Source: Muribaculaceae bacterium Isolate-037 (Harlan) (GTDB lineage: Bacteria > Bacteroidota > Bacteroidia > Bacteroidales > Muribaculaceae). From it: DNA of 64,000 nt. Made by a program: the position numbers and the translations under genes. Positions 44,753 to 51,795 of the stretch are shown here, piece after piece; positions within the stretch are counted from its first letter, which is position 1; the number at the start of each line of letters is the position of its first letter. The notes beneath the pieces were generated by a model. It was given only the letters and a program-made list of their open reading frames with translations. It was not told the origin of the DNA and made no database searches. The stretch is from contig RIAZ01000001.1 in the NCBI GenBank assembly GCA_003762615.1, forward strand, positions 372,001-436,000. Direction: 5' to 3'.

Positions 44753-44801
44753 AGTAAGACCTGCTCTCTTGCGGGCATCCAGAAAAATTTGGGCATTATA
44801 T
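44753..44801 (-). pseudogene. fragment of a HigA-like antitoxin gene
   Basis: 49 nt matching 40,442-40,490 of higA with three mismatches. Translated it gives the first helix of the HTH (YNAQIFLDARKRAGLT) and then diverges abruptly. The surrounding 66-codon frame (44,648-44,848) is a chance fusion of this piece with the GTTTC array and is not a gene. Confidence 0.7.
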
Positions 44802-44822
44802 AATCTCGGCGTGCGTTTCGGG

Positions 44823-44902
44823 TGTTTCACTTGTTTCACTTGTTTCACTTGTTTCGGGTGTTTCGGGTGTTTCGGGTGAAACAGCGAAACAAGCGAAACA
44901 CC
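44823..44902. repeat. 9-bp tandem and inverted GTTTC/GAAAC array (copy 2)
   Basis: Three TGTTTCACT units, three TGTTTCGGG units, then the inverted words GAAACAGCGAAACAAGCGAAAC. The two halves can form a long stem. It lies between the antitoxin fragment and the promoter of the helicase-like gene. Confidence 0.8.
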
Positions 44903-44956
44903 AAATAAAATGTCAGATTAGTTTCAAAATAACAATGCGGGCAGTCGGTTCATGTA

Positions 44957-44964
44957 TAACTTTG
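44957..44964 (+). promoter_or_regulatory. promoter -7 box for the helicase/Toprim genes
   Basis: TAACTTTG, full consensus match, 37 bp upstream of the ATG at 45,002. Confidence 0.6.
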
Positions 44965-45001
44965 CAGCATCAAACAAATATCAACCTAAAAACAAGATAT
45001 T

Positions 45002-46144
45002 ATGAACGATATGCTCGCTTGCATTTCCTCCATCCCCGATACGAAAGGATGGGGAGGGGGATCCTATTCCCAAAGAAACAGCTTCTATCCTACGGATGCT
45101 GAAGACTATTTCAAAAGAGAACGTGCCCTTCAAGAGGGAATCTCCATTGTCAGGAATCTGGCGGATAACCCTATCAAGCCAAACCGGATCCAGCAACTGA
45201 TGAACGAATGTCACTTCGGTCTGCTCCAGATCAAGGATGCCAACGAATGGATTGAGGACGCTCTGATGCGTCCGGACCCGGTGCCTTTGTGGAAATCTCT
45301 ATGGTATGAGGAGGAGATATGCTGTCTGTTTGCCGACAGCAACCTTGGCAAATCGGTATATGCCTGCAATATTGCCAACGAAATATCAAAGACAAGACCG
45401 GTGCTTTACTGTGACTTTGAGCTTAGCGACAAGCAGTTCCAAATCCGTTTCACAAATACCCAGACTCAAAAACGGTATGGTTTTAACGAGAATTTCAAAC
45501 GTGCAGAGCTGTCGGATGCTGCCAATTACTGTGAACCTTGTAATTTTGAGGAGGCGGTGATCAAGTCGATTGAGGATACCGCGTTAGGACTAAATATCAA
45601 GACCATAATAATCGACAACCTGACATGGATCTGCAACTCGTCTGACAATGGTGATGCCGCAGGCATACTGATGGCACGGCTTGTGCAGCTGAAGAAGAAT
45701 CACGGATGGAGCATCCTTGTCATTGCCCACACCCCGAAACGGAGTCTACGTAACCCGATTGACCAAAATACCCTTGCCGGAAGTAAGAAGCTGATGAACT
45801 TCTTTGACAGTGCGTTTGCAATCGGCAGGAGTGCCAAGGACGAGAACCTACGGTATATCAAGCAGATAAAATGCCGTTCCAGTGCTTTTGAATATGGGGA
45901 GGACAACGTGATAGTGGCTGATATTGTCAAGGAGCCTAATGGTTATCTGCATTTCAATGAGATCGGGCATGACAGGGAAACCAACCATCTGAGAGAGAAA
46001 TCTGATAATGATGTAAATATGATTAAAAACAATATAATCGAGCTCAGACGGAAAGGGAAAAGTTATCGGGAGATTGCTGCCGAGTTAGGGATTAGCGTTG
46101 CCAAGGTGCACCGAACTCTAACGAACACTGATATCAGTAAATAA
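45002..46144 (+). CDS. AAA_25 (RepA/DnaB-like) ATPase with C-terminal HTH
   Basis: 380 residues. The Walker A motif FADSNLGKS (118-126) follows WKSLWYEEEICCL, and Walker B is TIIIDNLTW. The VIAHTPKRSLRNPIDQNTLA and GSKKLMNFFDSAFAIGRS strings are common to Bacteroidota mobile-element AAA_25 proteins. The last 40 residues form an HTH (KGKSYREIAAELGISVAKVH). These are RecA-fold hexameric helicase-like ATPases. With the Toprim gene that follows it makes a split primase-helicase pair found on Bacteroidales plasmids, prophages and ICEs. Replicative role is inferred from family and pairing. Confidence 0.85.
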   Translation: MNDMLACISSIPDTKGWGGGSYSQRNSFYPTDAEDYFKRERALQEGISIVRNLADNPIKPNRIQQLMNECHFGLLQIKDANEWIEDALMRPDPVPLWKSLWYEEEICCLFADSNLGKSVYACNIANEISKTRPVLYCDFELSDKQFQIRFTNTQTQKRYGFNENFKRAELSDAANYCEPCNFEEAVIKSIEDTALGLNIKTIIIDNLTWICNSSDNGDAAGILMARLVQLKKNHGWSILVIAHTPKRSLRNPIDQNTLAGSKKLMNFFDSAFAIGRSAKDENLRYIKQIKCRSSAFEYGEDNVIVADIVKEPNGYLHFNEIGHDRETNHLREKSDNDVNMIKNNIIELRRKGKSYREIAAELGISVAKVHRTLTNTDISK

Positions 46145-46166
46145 AAGCTTGATAGCTATTCCAACC

Positions 46167-46235
46167 GTTTCGCTTGTTTCGCTGTTTCGCTTGTTTCACC
46201 CGAAACAGGTGAAACAGATGAAACAAGTGAAACGC
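46167..46235. repeat. long GTTTC/GAAAC hairpin array (copy 3)
   Basis: Left arm CGTTTCGCTTGTTTCGCTGT and onwards to 46,200; the right arm (about 46,202-46,235) uses complementary GAAACAGGTGAAACAGATG words. Arms of about 33 bp pair with few mismatches. It lies in the gap between the helicase-like and Toprim-like genes and could reduce read-through. Confidence 0.8.
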
Positions 46236-46270
46236 CATGAATCACTATAATCTGACAAAAACTCACAACC

Positions 46271-47386
46271 ATGATATACCGACGTCCAATTCAATTAGAC
46301 CCCACCAGCCGCAAGACGATATGCCCAAACTGTGGGAAAAAGAGATTCGTCGACTATGTTTATTCCGACGACAAGACACCGGTAGCCTCCGGCACCTGTG
46401 GGAAATGTGACCGTGCCGACCATTGCGGCTACCACTACCCTCCCAAGGACTATTTCCGTGACCACGACTTCCGATGCCTGTCACGCCGTCACCCGTATCT
46501 CCGACAGAGAGTGCTGCGTCCCACCTCACTCATCCCAAAGCCTCCCACATTCATACCTAAAGAGATCGTGTTTGCATCAATGACCAACTACCACCGCAAT
46601 CCACTTGTCCGTTTCCTGCACACCCTCTTCGACTCCAATGCCGGACAAGAGATTCCCGGAATCGTTGAATCGACAGTGACAAAATACGGTGTTGGTACCT
46701 CCACACGCTACAGCGGATCGAGCGTGTTCTGGCAACACGACATCTACGGCAATTTCCGTACCGGTCAGATAATCGGCTATGACTCTGACACCGGCAAACG
46801 GGTGAAGGGGCAACAGAACTACGTACATTCTGTCATGGCTGACCGGTTCACCGATTTCAAGCTGCGGCAATGCTATTTCGGAAGTCACCTGTTGCGCATA
46901 TCTGACAAAGAACGGGACGCAAAGAATGAGTTACGTCGAGAACTGGGTATCACCGAGGAATTTGAGCCGGCAATATGGCTATTTGAGTCACCGAAGGCAG
47001 CACTCATTGCCGACATAGCCCTGACGTGGGGAGGGATGCAGGGAGCCTACCTTCCTATGGCAACCTTCGGTTGTGCGGGACTCAACCCCAAGGCAGAATG
47101 TTTCCTTGACCCATACGACAAGCACCAGGCACTTCGCGGACGCACTGTAATCCTCTTCCCCGACAATGGCAAATACGACGAATGGAAATCAAAAGCCGAC
47201 CAACTACGCCCATACTGCCAGGAAGTGACCATCTCCTCCGTCATGGAAGAATGGCATCGCCCCACTCACACCTCCGCAATCACCCCGACAACACATACAA
47301 TCGAACCGGGCGATGGTTTCGACGACCTCATCATCCGACACGTCCAAGCCCACCAACCCATCTGGCATCTCCTGACCTCCTTCTGA
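46271..47386 (+). CDS. DUF6371/Toprim-like primase-type protein with zinc ribbon
   Basis: 371 residues. The N-terminal zinc ribbon has CPNCGKKRFV (Cys19, Cys22), then GTCGKCDRADHCGYH. The central and C-terminal parts carry a Toprim-like fold: IWLFESPKAALIADIAL (Glu of the Toprim core), ATFGCAGLNPKAECFL and TVILFPDNGKYDEWKSKADQ (the D-x-N/D position). The family is common next to AAA_25 ATPases in Bacteroidota mobile elements. Likely primase for element replication; direct evidence is the zinc ribbon plus Toprim-like strings. The tail is Thr/His/Pro-rich. It is 127 bp after the ATPase gene, with the hairpin array in between. Confidence 0.8.
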   Translation: MIYRRPIQLDPTSRKTICPNCGKKRFVDYVYSDDKTPVASGTCGKCDRADHCGYHYPPKDYFRDHDFRCLSRRHPYLRQRVLRPTSLIPKPPTFIPKEIVFASMTNYHRNPLVRFLHTLFDSNAGQEIPGIVESTVTKYGVGTSTRYSGSSVFWQHDIYGNFRTGQIIGYDSDTGKRVKGQQNYVHSVMADRFTDFKLRQCYFGSHLLRISDKERDAKNELRRELGITEEFEPAIWLFESPKAALIADIALTWGGMQGAYLPMATFGCAGLNPKAECFLDPYDKHQALRGRTVILFPDNGKYDEWKSKADQLRPYCQEVTISSVMEEWHRPTHTSAITPTTHTIEPGDGFDDLIIRHVQAHQPIWHLLTSF

Positions 47387-47488
47387 CCATCTCCTAATTA
47401 TTTTTGAGAGCGTTATATAATTAAGGGTCTGAACCTTATCTATGCGAGATATCTTCAGTGTCAGTCATCGTCACTTTTGCCTATATAA

Positions 47489-47661
47489 TTAATGTATTTA
47501 CTTAGATATGAGGTTTTATATGGTGTGCTCGTGCTCCGCACGATTCATACATACAATCACATCTTCATGTCGCCATCTTTCTTCCAATATATCAGTCATT
47601 TTATGTATTGTTTTAATAATTCCGGTTGTAAATTTCAAAAATAATGCCCCACCTATGCCAA
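47489..47661. repeat. 173-bp direct repeat, right copy
   Basis: Matches 43,004-43,176 with one mismatch. Its right end forms one arm of the rtcB terminator, so this copy looks like the native one and the left copy may derive from it. Confidence 0.9.
47516..47599 (-). CDS. 27-codon ORF inside the direct repeat, right copy
   Basis: ATG at 47,599, TAA at 47,516. Peptide identical to the left copy except Thr at residue 2 (MTDILEERWRHEDVIVC). The -7 box TATTTTTG (minus, 47,636-47,643) is shared with the T-tract of the rtcB terminator, so the small gene could also be reached by read-through from rtcB. Confidence 0.4.
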   Translation of the reverse strand: MTDILEERWRHEDVIVCMNRAEHEHTI

Positions 47662-47682
47662 TATCGGGATAGACGGGGCATT
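47643..47682 (-). terminator. intrinsic terminator of rtcB
   Basis: Arms AATGCCCC (47,643-47,650) and GGGGCATT (47,675-47,682) pair perfectly. On the minus strand the stem is followed by ATTTTTG. It lies about 8 bp after the rtcB stop. Confidence 0.7.
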
Positions 47683-47689
47683 TTCAGAT

Positions 47690-48946
47690 TTATTTTGTGG
47701 CTTTGAAATTGAAGATGGGGCGGATCGTGGTGGCGATGGTTACGGTGTCGCTGATGTTGCTGACTATCTCGGTGGCAGGTTTGTAGACCATCGGCGATTC
47801 GTCGCGTGTAAAGTCGGTGATGCACTCTGAGTAGATCCCTTCCATTGATGCCTCGAAGTCTTCCATCGTGACCTCCCGATATGCCTGTATACGGCTCATC
47901 ACCCGTCCGGCTCCATGCGGCGCAGAGCTGTTCCAATCTGCATTACCTTTGCCTACACATATCAATGAACCGTCACGCATATTGAGCGGTATGATACACC
48001 GTTCGCCTATGGCAGCCGAAATCGCCCCCTTGCGTATTACGTTGTCGTCACTGATATAGTTGTGGACACTCTCAAACTCCTCCATGATCTCCACACCGGG
48101 GAAGAATTTAAGCAAGAGTAATGAGATCAGTTTCCTGTTAAGCACCGCCCATCGCTGGCAAAGACGCATATCGTGAAGATATTGCTCTCTCCCCTCACTC
48201 TCCAGATAACAAAGATCGGCGGGAAGCGACGGCTCCGCTGCATGGTATTCCTTACGCATCCTCTTTATAACCTCCTGAAGTTCGGAGCGACGCCCTGCTG
48301 CCTTATATTCCTCAATCGTGTGCTTTATCAACTCCTCAAAATCATCAGCACCATCAGTAAGATGCTTCACCGCTTTAGCCTGATAGATTTCAGCCACCTG
48401 CTTGCCAAGATTACGCGACCCGGTGTGAATCACCAGATAGACATCACCCTTATCATCCCTGTCAAGCTCTATGAAATGGTTGCCACCGCCAAGCGAACCT
48501 ATCGACTTATTGATGCGGTCGGTAAATTTCAACTCCCTGTAGCAGTAGAGTTCCGTGACAAGCCGCTTTGCCTCACGGTATATCTCCATCTCCTCACCCA
48601 CGAGCGGACGGAACCCGAATCTATCCTCACGCACAATCTTACCGGATGGCACGTTCCCACGGATATGCTCATTGAAAGCATGGAAATCTATCTCCGCCAC
48701 ATTGCCGAGATTAAGCACACGCATACCGCATCCGATATCCACCCCCACGATGTTTGGAATCACCTTATCGCCGAGGTTGCCCGTGAAACCTATCACGCAT
48801 CCGGCTCCGGCATGCACATCAGGCATAATACGCAGTTTTTTATCGGAGAATACGTCAATCGACAGCAGACGCGCGATCTGCTCCATTGCAGAATCCTCAA
48901 CGTTGTCGGTGAATATCTTCACGTCATATCCTTCTATTCCTTTCAT
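47690..48946 (-). CDS. rtcB: RtcB family RNA ligase
   Basis: 418 residues, the shorter bacterial form. Metal and GTP-site motifs: MPDVHAGAGCVIGFTG (41-56), VGVDIGCGM (68-75, with the metal-binding Cys), SLGGGNHFIEL (151-161), HTGSRNLGKQ (174-183) and GKGNADWNSSAPHGAGR (332-348) with the guanylylated His344. RtcB joins 2',3'-cyclic phosphate or 3'-phosphate RNA ends to 5'-OH ends, for RNA repair. It is divergent from a WYL regulator, a pairing that suggests control in response to RNA or DNA damage signals. All catalytic residues appear intact. Confidence 0.94.
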   Translation of the reverse strand: MKGIEGYDVKIFTDNVEDSAMEQIARLLSIDVFSDKKLRIMPDVHAGAGCVIGFTGNLGDKVIPNIVGVDIGCGMRVLNLGNVAEIDFHAFNEHIRGNVPSGKIVREDRFGFRPLVGEEMEIYREAKRLVTELYCYRELKFTDRINKSIGSLGGGNHFIELDRDDKGDVYLVIHTGSRNLGKQVAEIYQAKAVKHLTDGADDFEELIKHTIEEYKAAGRRSELQEVIKRMRKEYHAAEPSLPADLCYLESEGREQYLHDMRLCQRWAVLNRKLISLLLLKFFPGVEIMEEFESVHNYISDDNVIRKGAISAAIGERCIIPLNMRDGSLICVGKGNADWNSSAPHGAGRVMSRIQAYREVTMEDFEASMEGIYSECITDFTRDESPMVYKPATEIVSNISDTVTIATTIRPIFNFKATK

Positions 48947-49007
48947 ATCAATCTGTTTTTAATGATTTTAATATTGTTTATTTATTGAGTGCAAAGTAAG
49001 ACAATAG

Positions 49008-49028
49008 GTGCGCCATCTAATGGCGCAC
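49008..49028. promoter_or_regulatory. perfect palindromic operator candidate between rtcB and the WYL regulator
   Basis: GTGCGCCAT, CTA, ATGGCGCAC: perfect 9-bp arms with a 3-bp spacer, in the 122-bp divergent gap. A near-consensus -7 box for the WYL gene (TAATTTCG, 49,044-49,051) follows 15 bp later. Likely the WYL protein's own site. Confidence 0.6.
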
Positions 49029-49068
49029 TTCAATATTTTTTTGTAATTTCGCAAAAAAATTTCAAAAC

Positions 49069-50094
49069 ATGCCTCTCAACAGAAACACACTGATGCGATT
49101 GCGCACTATCGACGCCTGTCTTTGCCGCCGACAACGCCGTTGGACTCTTGAAGACCTTCGGACAGCCTGCGAGGCTGCCCTATATGAATATGAGGGGATT
49201 ACATCAGTATCAAAGCGCACCATCCAGCGAGACATCGAACTGATGCGTAGCGGCAAACTCGGCTACAATGCCCCTATCATCGTCATGGAGAATAGGTATT
49301 ACACATACGAAGATCCGGATTTCAGTATCACGCAACTCCCCCTCTCGAAGCAAGATATCTCGGAACTATCGGCAGCTATGGAGATAATACGCCACTATGG
49401 TGGGTTCCGCGACATGGCGGGACAGGAGGATATACTCGCTCGTATTCAAGATAAAATACAGAGCAGCGAGTCCCATCGTCAGGTGGTGTTCATCGACACC
49501 AACAACCGGCTGAAAGGGCTTGACTTTCTTTCCGTGCTATATGACCATATCATAAGAAAGGATGCCATTGAAGTGATCTATCAATCTTTCAAGGCGCGAC
49601 GCCCAACCTGCCTATTCATCTCCCCTTACCTATTGAAGGAATACAACAACCGCTGGTTTCTCGTAGGATACAATCATAAAAAGCACGATATACAGACCAT
49701 CGCGCTTGACAGGATTTTCAAGGTGGTGCGTTCAAGCCGCACTCCTTATAAGGAGAATACATTCTTTGAGCCGGAGCAATATCTTGATGATATGGTAGGG
49801 GTGACACGCGACATCGATTCCTCTCCCCAAGAGATTACAATAAGAATCGACTCCGACCAGGCTCCATACGTACTGACCAAACCTATCCACCATTCCCAAC
49901 AACTGATAAGGGAGAATAATGACGGGAGCATCGTGATAATGCTGAACGTAATTCCCAATCATGAATTGGAACGTGTCATACTCGGATATGGTCGGCACAT
50001 AGAGGTGGTGTCGCCTCCGGAAATACGCCGTCATATCGCCAACCATGTGAAGACTTCAGCATCCTTCTATAAAGATGCAGATGCAAAAGCGTAG
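49069..50094 (+). CDS. WYL-domain transcriptional regulator
   Basis: 341 residues. The N-terminal winged helix (RLRTIDACLCRRQRRWTLED; SVSKRTIQRDIELMRS) is followed by the WYL domain. That domain has AIEVIYQSFKARRPTCLFIS and PYLLKEYNNRWFLVGYNHKK, and the variant core NRWFLVG where WYL is usual. A C-terminal extension (WCX-like) with HIEVVSPPEIRRHIANHVK follows. WYL regulators sense nucleic-acid ligands and often control RNA-repair or defence genes. Divergent from rtcB with a shared palindrome, it is the probable rtcB regulator. Confidence 0.88.
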   Translation: MPLNRNTLMRLRTIDACLCRRQRRWTLEDLRTACEAALYEYEGITSVSKRTIQRDIELMRSGKLGYNAPIIVMENRYYTYEDPDFSITQLPLSKQDISELSAAMEIIRHYGGFRDMAGQEDILARIQDKIQSSESHRQVVFIDTNNRLKGLDFLSVLYDHIIRKDAIEVIYQSFKARRPTCLFISPYLLKEYNNRWFLVGYNHKKHDIQTIALDRIFKVVRSSRTPYKENTFFEPEQYLDDMVGVTRDIDSSPQEITIRIDSDQAPYVLTKPIHHSQQLIRENNDGSIVIMLNVIPNHELERVILGYGRHIEVVSPPEIRRHIANHVKTSASFYKDADAKA

Positions 50095-50198
50095 CGGCAT
50101 CCGACATTCATGACAAAACAAACCGGAAATATCTCCGTTTAATAATTCAGAGTTTATGTGGTATCGGATTTTTAACAAATATTGTAAACAGGTAAAAA

Positions 50199-51644
50199 TT
50201 GGAAGAGAAAGGTAAATTAGGACTCTGGAGACTGGTGGCTATAGTCTTCGGATCGGTGATTGGCGGAAGCATTTTCAATATCGCCCAGAATATGGCACAT
50301 GGGGCGGCTTTGGGAAGCGTGCTATGCGCGTGGGGAATCACCGGCATCGGTATAGGGATGCTCGTATCCACGTTTAAGATTCTTGCTAAAAAACGTCCTG
50401 ACCTAACCGCCGGAATCTATCAGTATGCACAGGTGGGATTCGGCGACTGGTGGGGATTCAACATGGCGTGGGGTTATTGGTTGTGTGTGATTTTGGGCAA
50501 TGTCACGTATGCAGTACTTCTGAATGACTCCATAGGGGCGTTTCTTCCCGTGCTGAACGAGCATGGATGGCAGACAGTGGTATTCGGCTCAGTGCTGATA
50601 TGGCTGATGTACTACATCGTCACACGTGGCATACAATCCGCCTCCTACATCAATACCCTGCTCTCTGTGCTTAAATTCAGCTGCATCATCTTCATCATCA
50701 TTATCCTTGCCGTCAGCGCGAAGGTCGGCATGTTCACCCTTGACTTCTGGGGAAACCTGAATCCGGAACTTCCATCCGTAGGCGCACAGGTCTCCTCATG
50801 TATGCTCGTCACCATCTGGAGCTTCCTCGGTATTGAGGGGGCAGTGATGATGTCGTCGCGTGCAAAGAGACATTCCGACGTGGGGAAAGCTACAATCACC
50901 GGATTTCTTCTCGCCCTGATGCTCTACATCCTTGTCACCACACTGTGCTTCGGAATCATGACCCAACCGGAACTCGCTGCGCTCCCCAACCCTTCGCTGG
51001 CATACGCGCTGGAGGTGTGCGCCGGACCATGGGCAAAATGGTTTGTGATCTCGGCAATAATCCTCTCCGTAGCGGGGGGCTTTGTGGCATGGACGCTCCT
51101 GTGTGCGCAGACACCCTACGAGGGAGCCGTAGTGAAGATACTCCCCCGTCAGTTCCTGTCGGTCAACAGGCATGGTGTGCCTGCATACGGGATGAGAGTT
51201 TCCTCCATAGCCATGACCTTATGCCTGCTGCTCGTGGTCACAGCCGAAGATGTATATCTTGCTGCCGTCAATCTCGCATCCATGATGATACTCCCGTGCT
51301 ACCTATGCTGCGGATTATATCTTCTGAAACTAATCTTCTGTAACCGCGTGTGGACGTCAAGAAACAAGAAACTTCCGGCAATCATAGTCATAGCGACCGG
51401 CACCACCATCTACTGCATATACTCCATCTGGGCAGGTTCGCTATCACTCCTCGTCATGACCTCGATGTTCTACACCGCCGGTTTCCCATTTTTCATAATG
51501 GCACGCCGCCAGCATCGTCAGAACGGCACTTCCTCCACGGATAAAATAATATCCACAAGAGAGTCGGTAATGTCGGGAGTGATGCTTATTCTCGCCTGCC
51601 TATCCATATACATGCTTGCCACGGGGCGATTCGCATTATCATAA
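50199..51644 (+). CDS. APC superfamily amino-acid permease (basic amino acid/polyamine antiporter type)
   Basis: 481 residues beginning with TTG: an in-frame TAA lies two codons upstream and the next ATG would remove the first helices. About 12 membrane helices. The first helix carries VAIVFGSVIGGSIFNIAQNM, the substrate-binding unwound motif of APC transporters. IYQYAQVGFGDWWGFNMAWG and SVLIWLMYYIVTRGIQSASY resemble arginine/ornithine or related basic amino-acid antiporters. The C-terminal end has MLILACLSIYMLATGR. Substrate cannot be fixed from sequence. It stands alone, 104 bp after the WYL gene, with no clear TAnnTTTG box. Confidence 0.82.
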   Translation: MEEKGKLGLWRLVAIVFGSVIGGSIFNIAQNMAHGAALGSVLCAWGITGIGIGMLVSTFKILAKKRPDLTAGIYQYAQVGFGDWWGFNMAWGYWLCVILGNVTYAVLLNDSIGAFLPVLNEHGWQTVVFGSVLIWLMYYIVTRGIQSASYINTLLSVLKFSCIIFIIIILAVSAKVGMFTLDFWGNLNPELPSVGAQVSSCMLVTIWSFLGIEGAVMMSSRAKRHSDVGKATITGFLLALMLYILVTTLCFGIMTQPELAALPNPSLAYALEVCAGPWAKWFVISAIILSVAGGFVAWTLLCAQTPYEGAVVKILPRQFLSVNRHGVPAYGMRVSSIAMTLCLLLVVTAEDVYLAAVNLASMMILPCYLCCGLYLLKLIFCNRVWTSRNKKLPAIIVIATGTTIYCIYSIWAGSLSLLVMTSMFYTAGFPFFIMARRQHRQNGTSSTDKIISTRESVMSGVMLILACLSIYMLATGRFALS

Positions 51645-51733
51645 TGCCACAGACGACAGGTAGTTTTACCTGAAATTTTCAAGGAAATATAACAATTATC
51701 TCAATTTTATCATTTTCTTAAAATTATTTTTCT

Positions 51734-51741
51734 TATCTTTG
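51734..51741 (+). promoter_or_regulatory. promoter -7 box for the tricorn protease gene
   Basis: TATCTTTG, full consensus match, about 55 bp before the ATG at 51,796. Confidence 0.6.
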
Positions 51742-51795
51742 TGGCGAAGATGTGTAACATCAAAGCCTTATTCTAACAATTCACACTGATTAATC

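Larger units (their letters stand above)
47387..47689. other. intergenic region with repeat copy and rtcB terminator
   Basis: 303 bp between the Toprim-like and rtcB genes (convergent). It contains the right copy of the 173-bp repeat and the rtcB terminator. The first 100 bp show nothing I can name. Confidence 0.6.

Noticed and set aside
44648-44848. 66-codon minus-strand frame
   Set aside because: Chance fusion of a translated GTTTC array, a higA fragment and AT-rich sequence.
44823-44902. Possible CRISPR array (regular short repeats)
   Set aside because: Units are 9 bp with no spacers, and no cas genes are in the window. The 21-bp tract at 61,318 is likewise continuous and in-frame coding.
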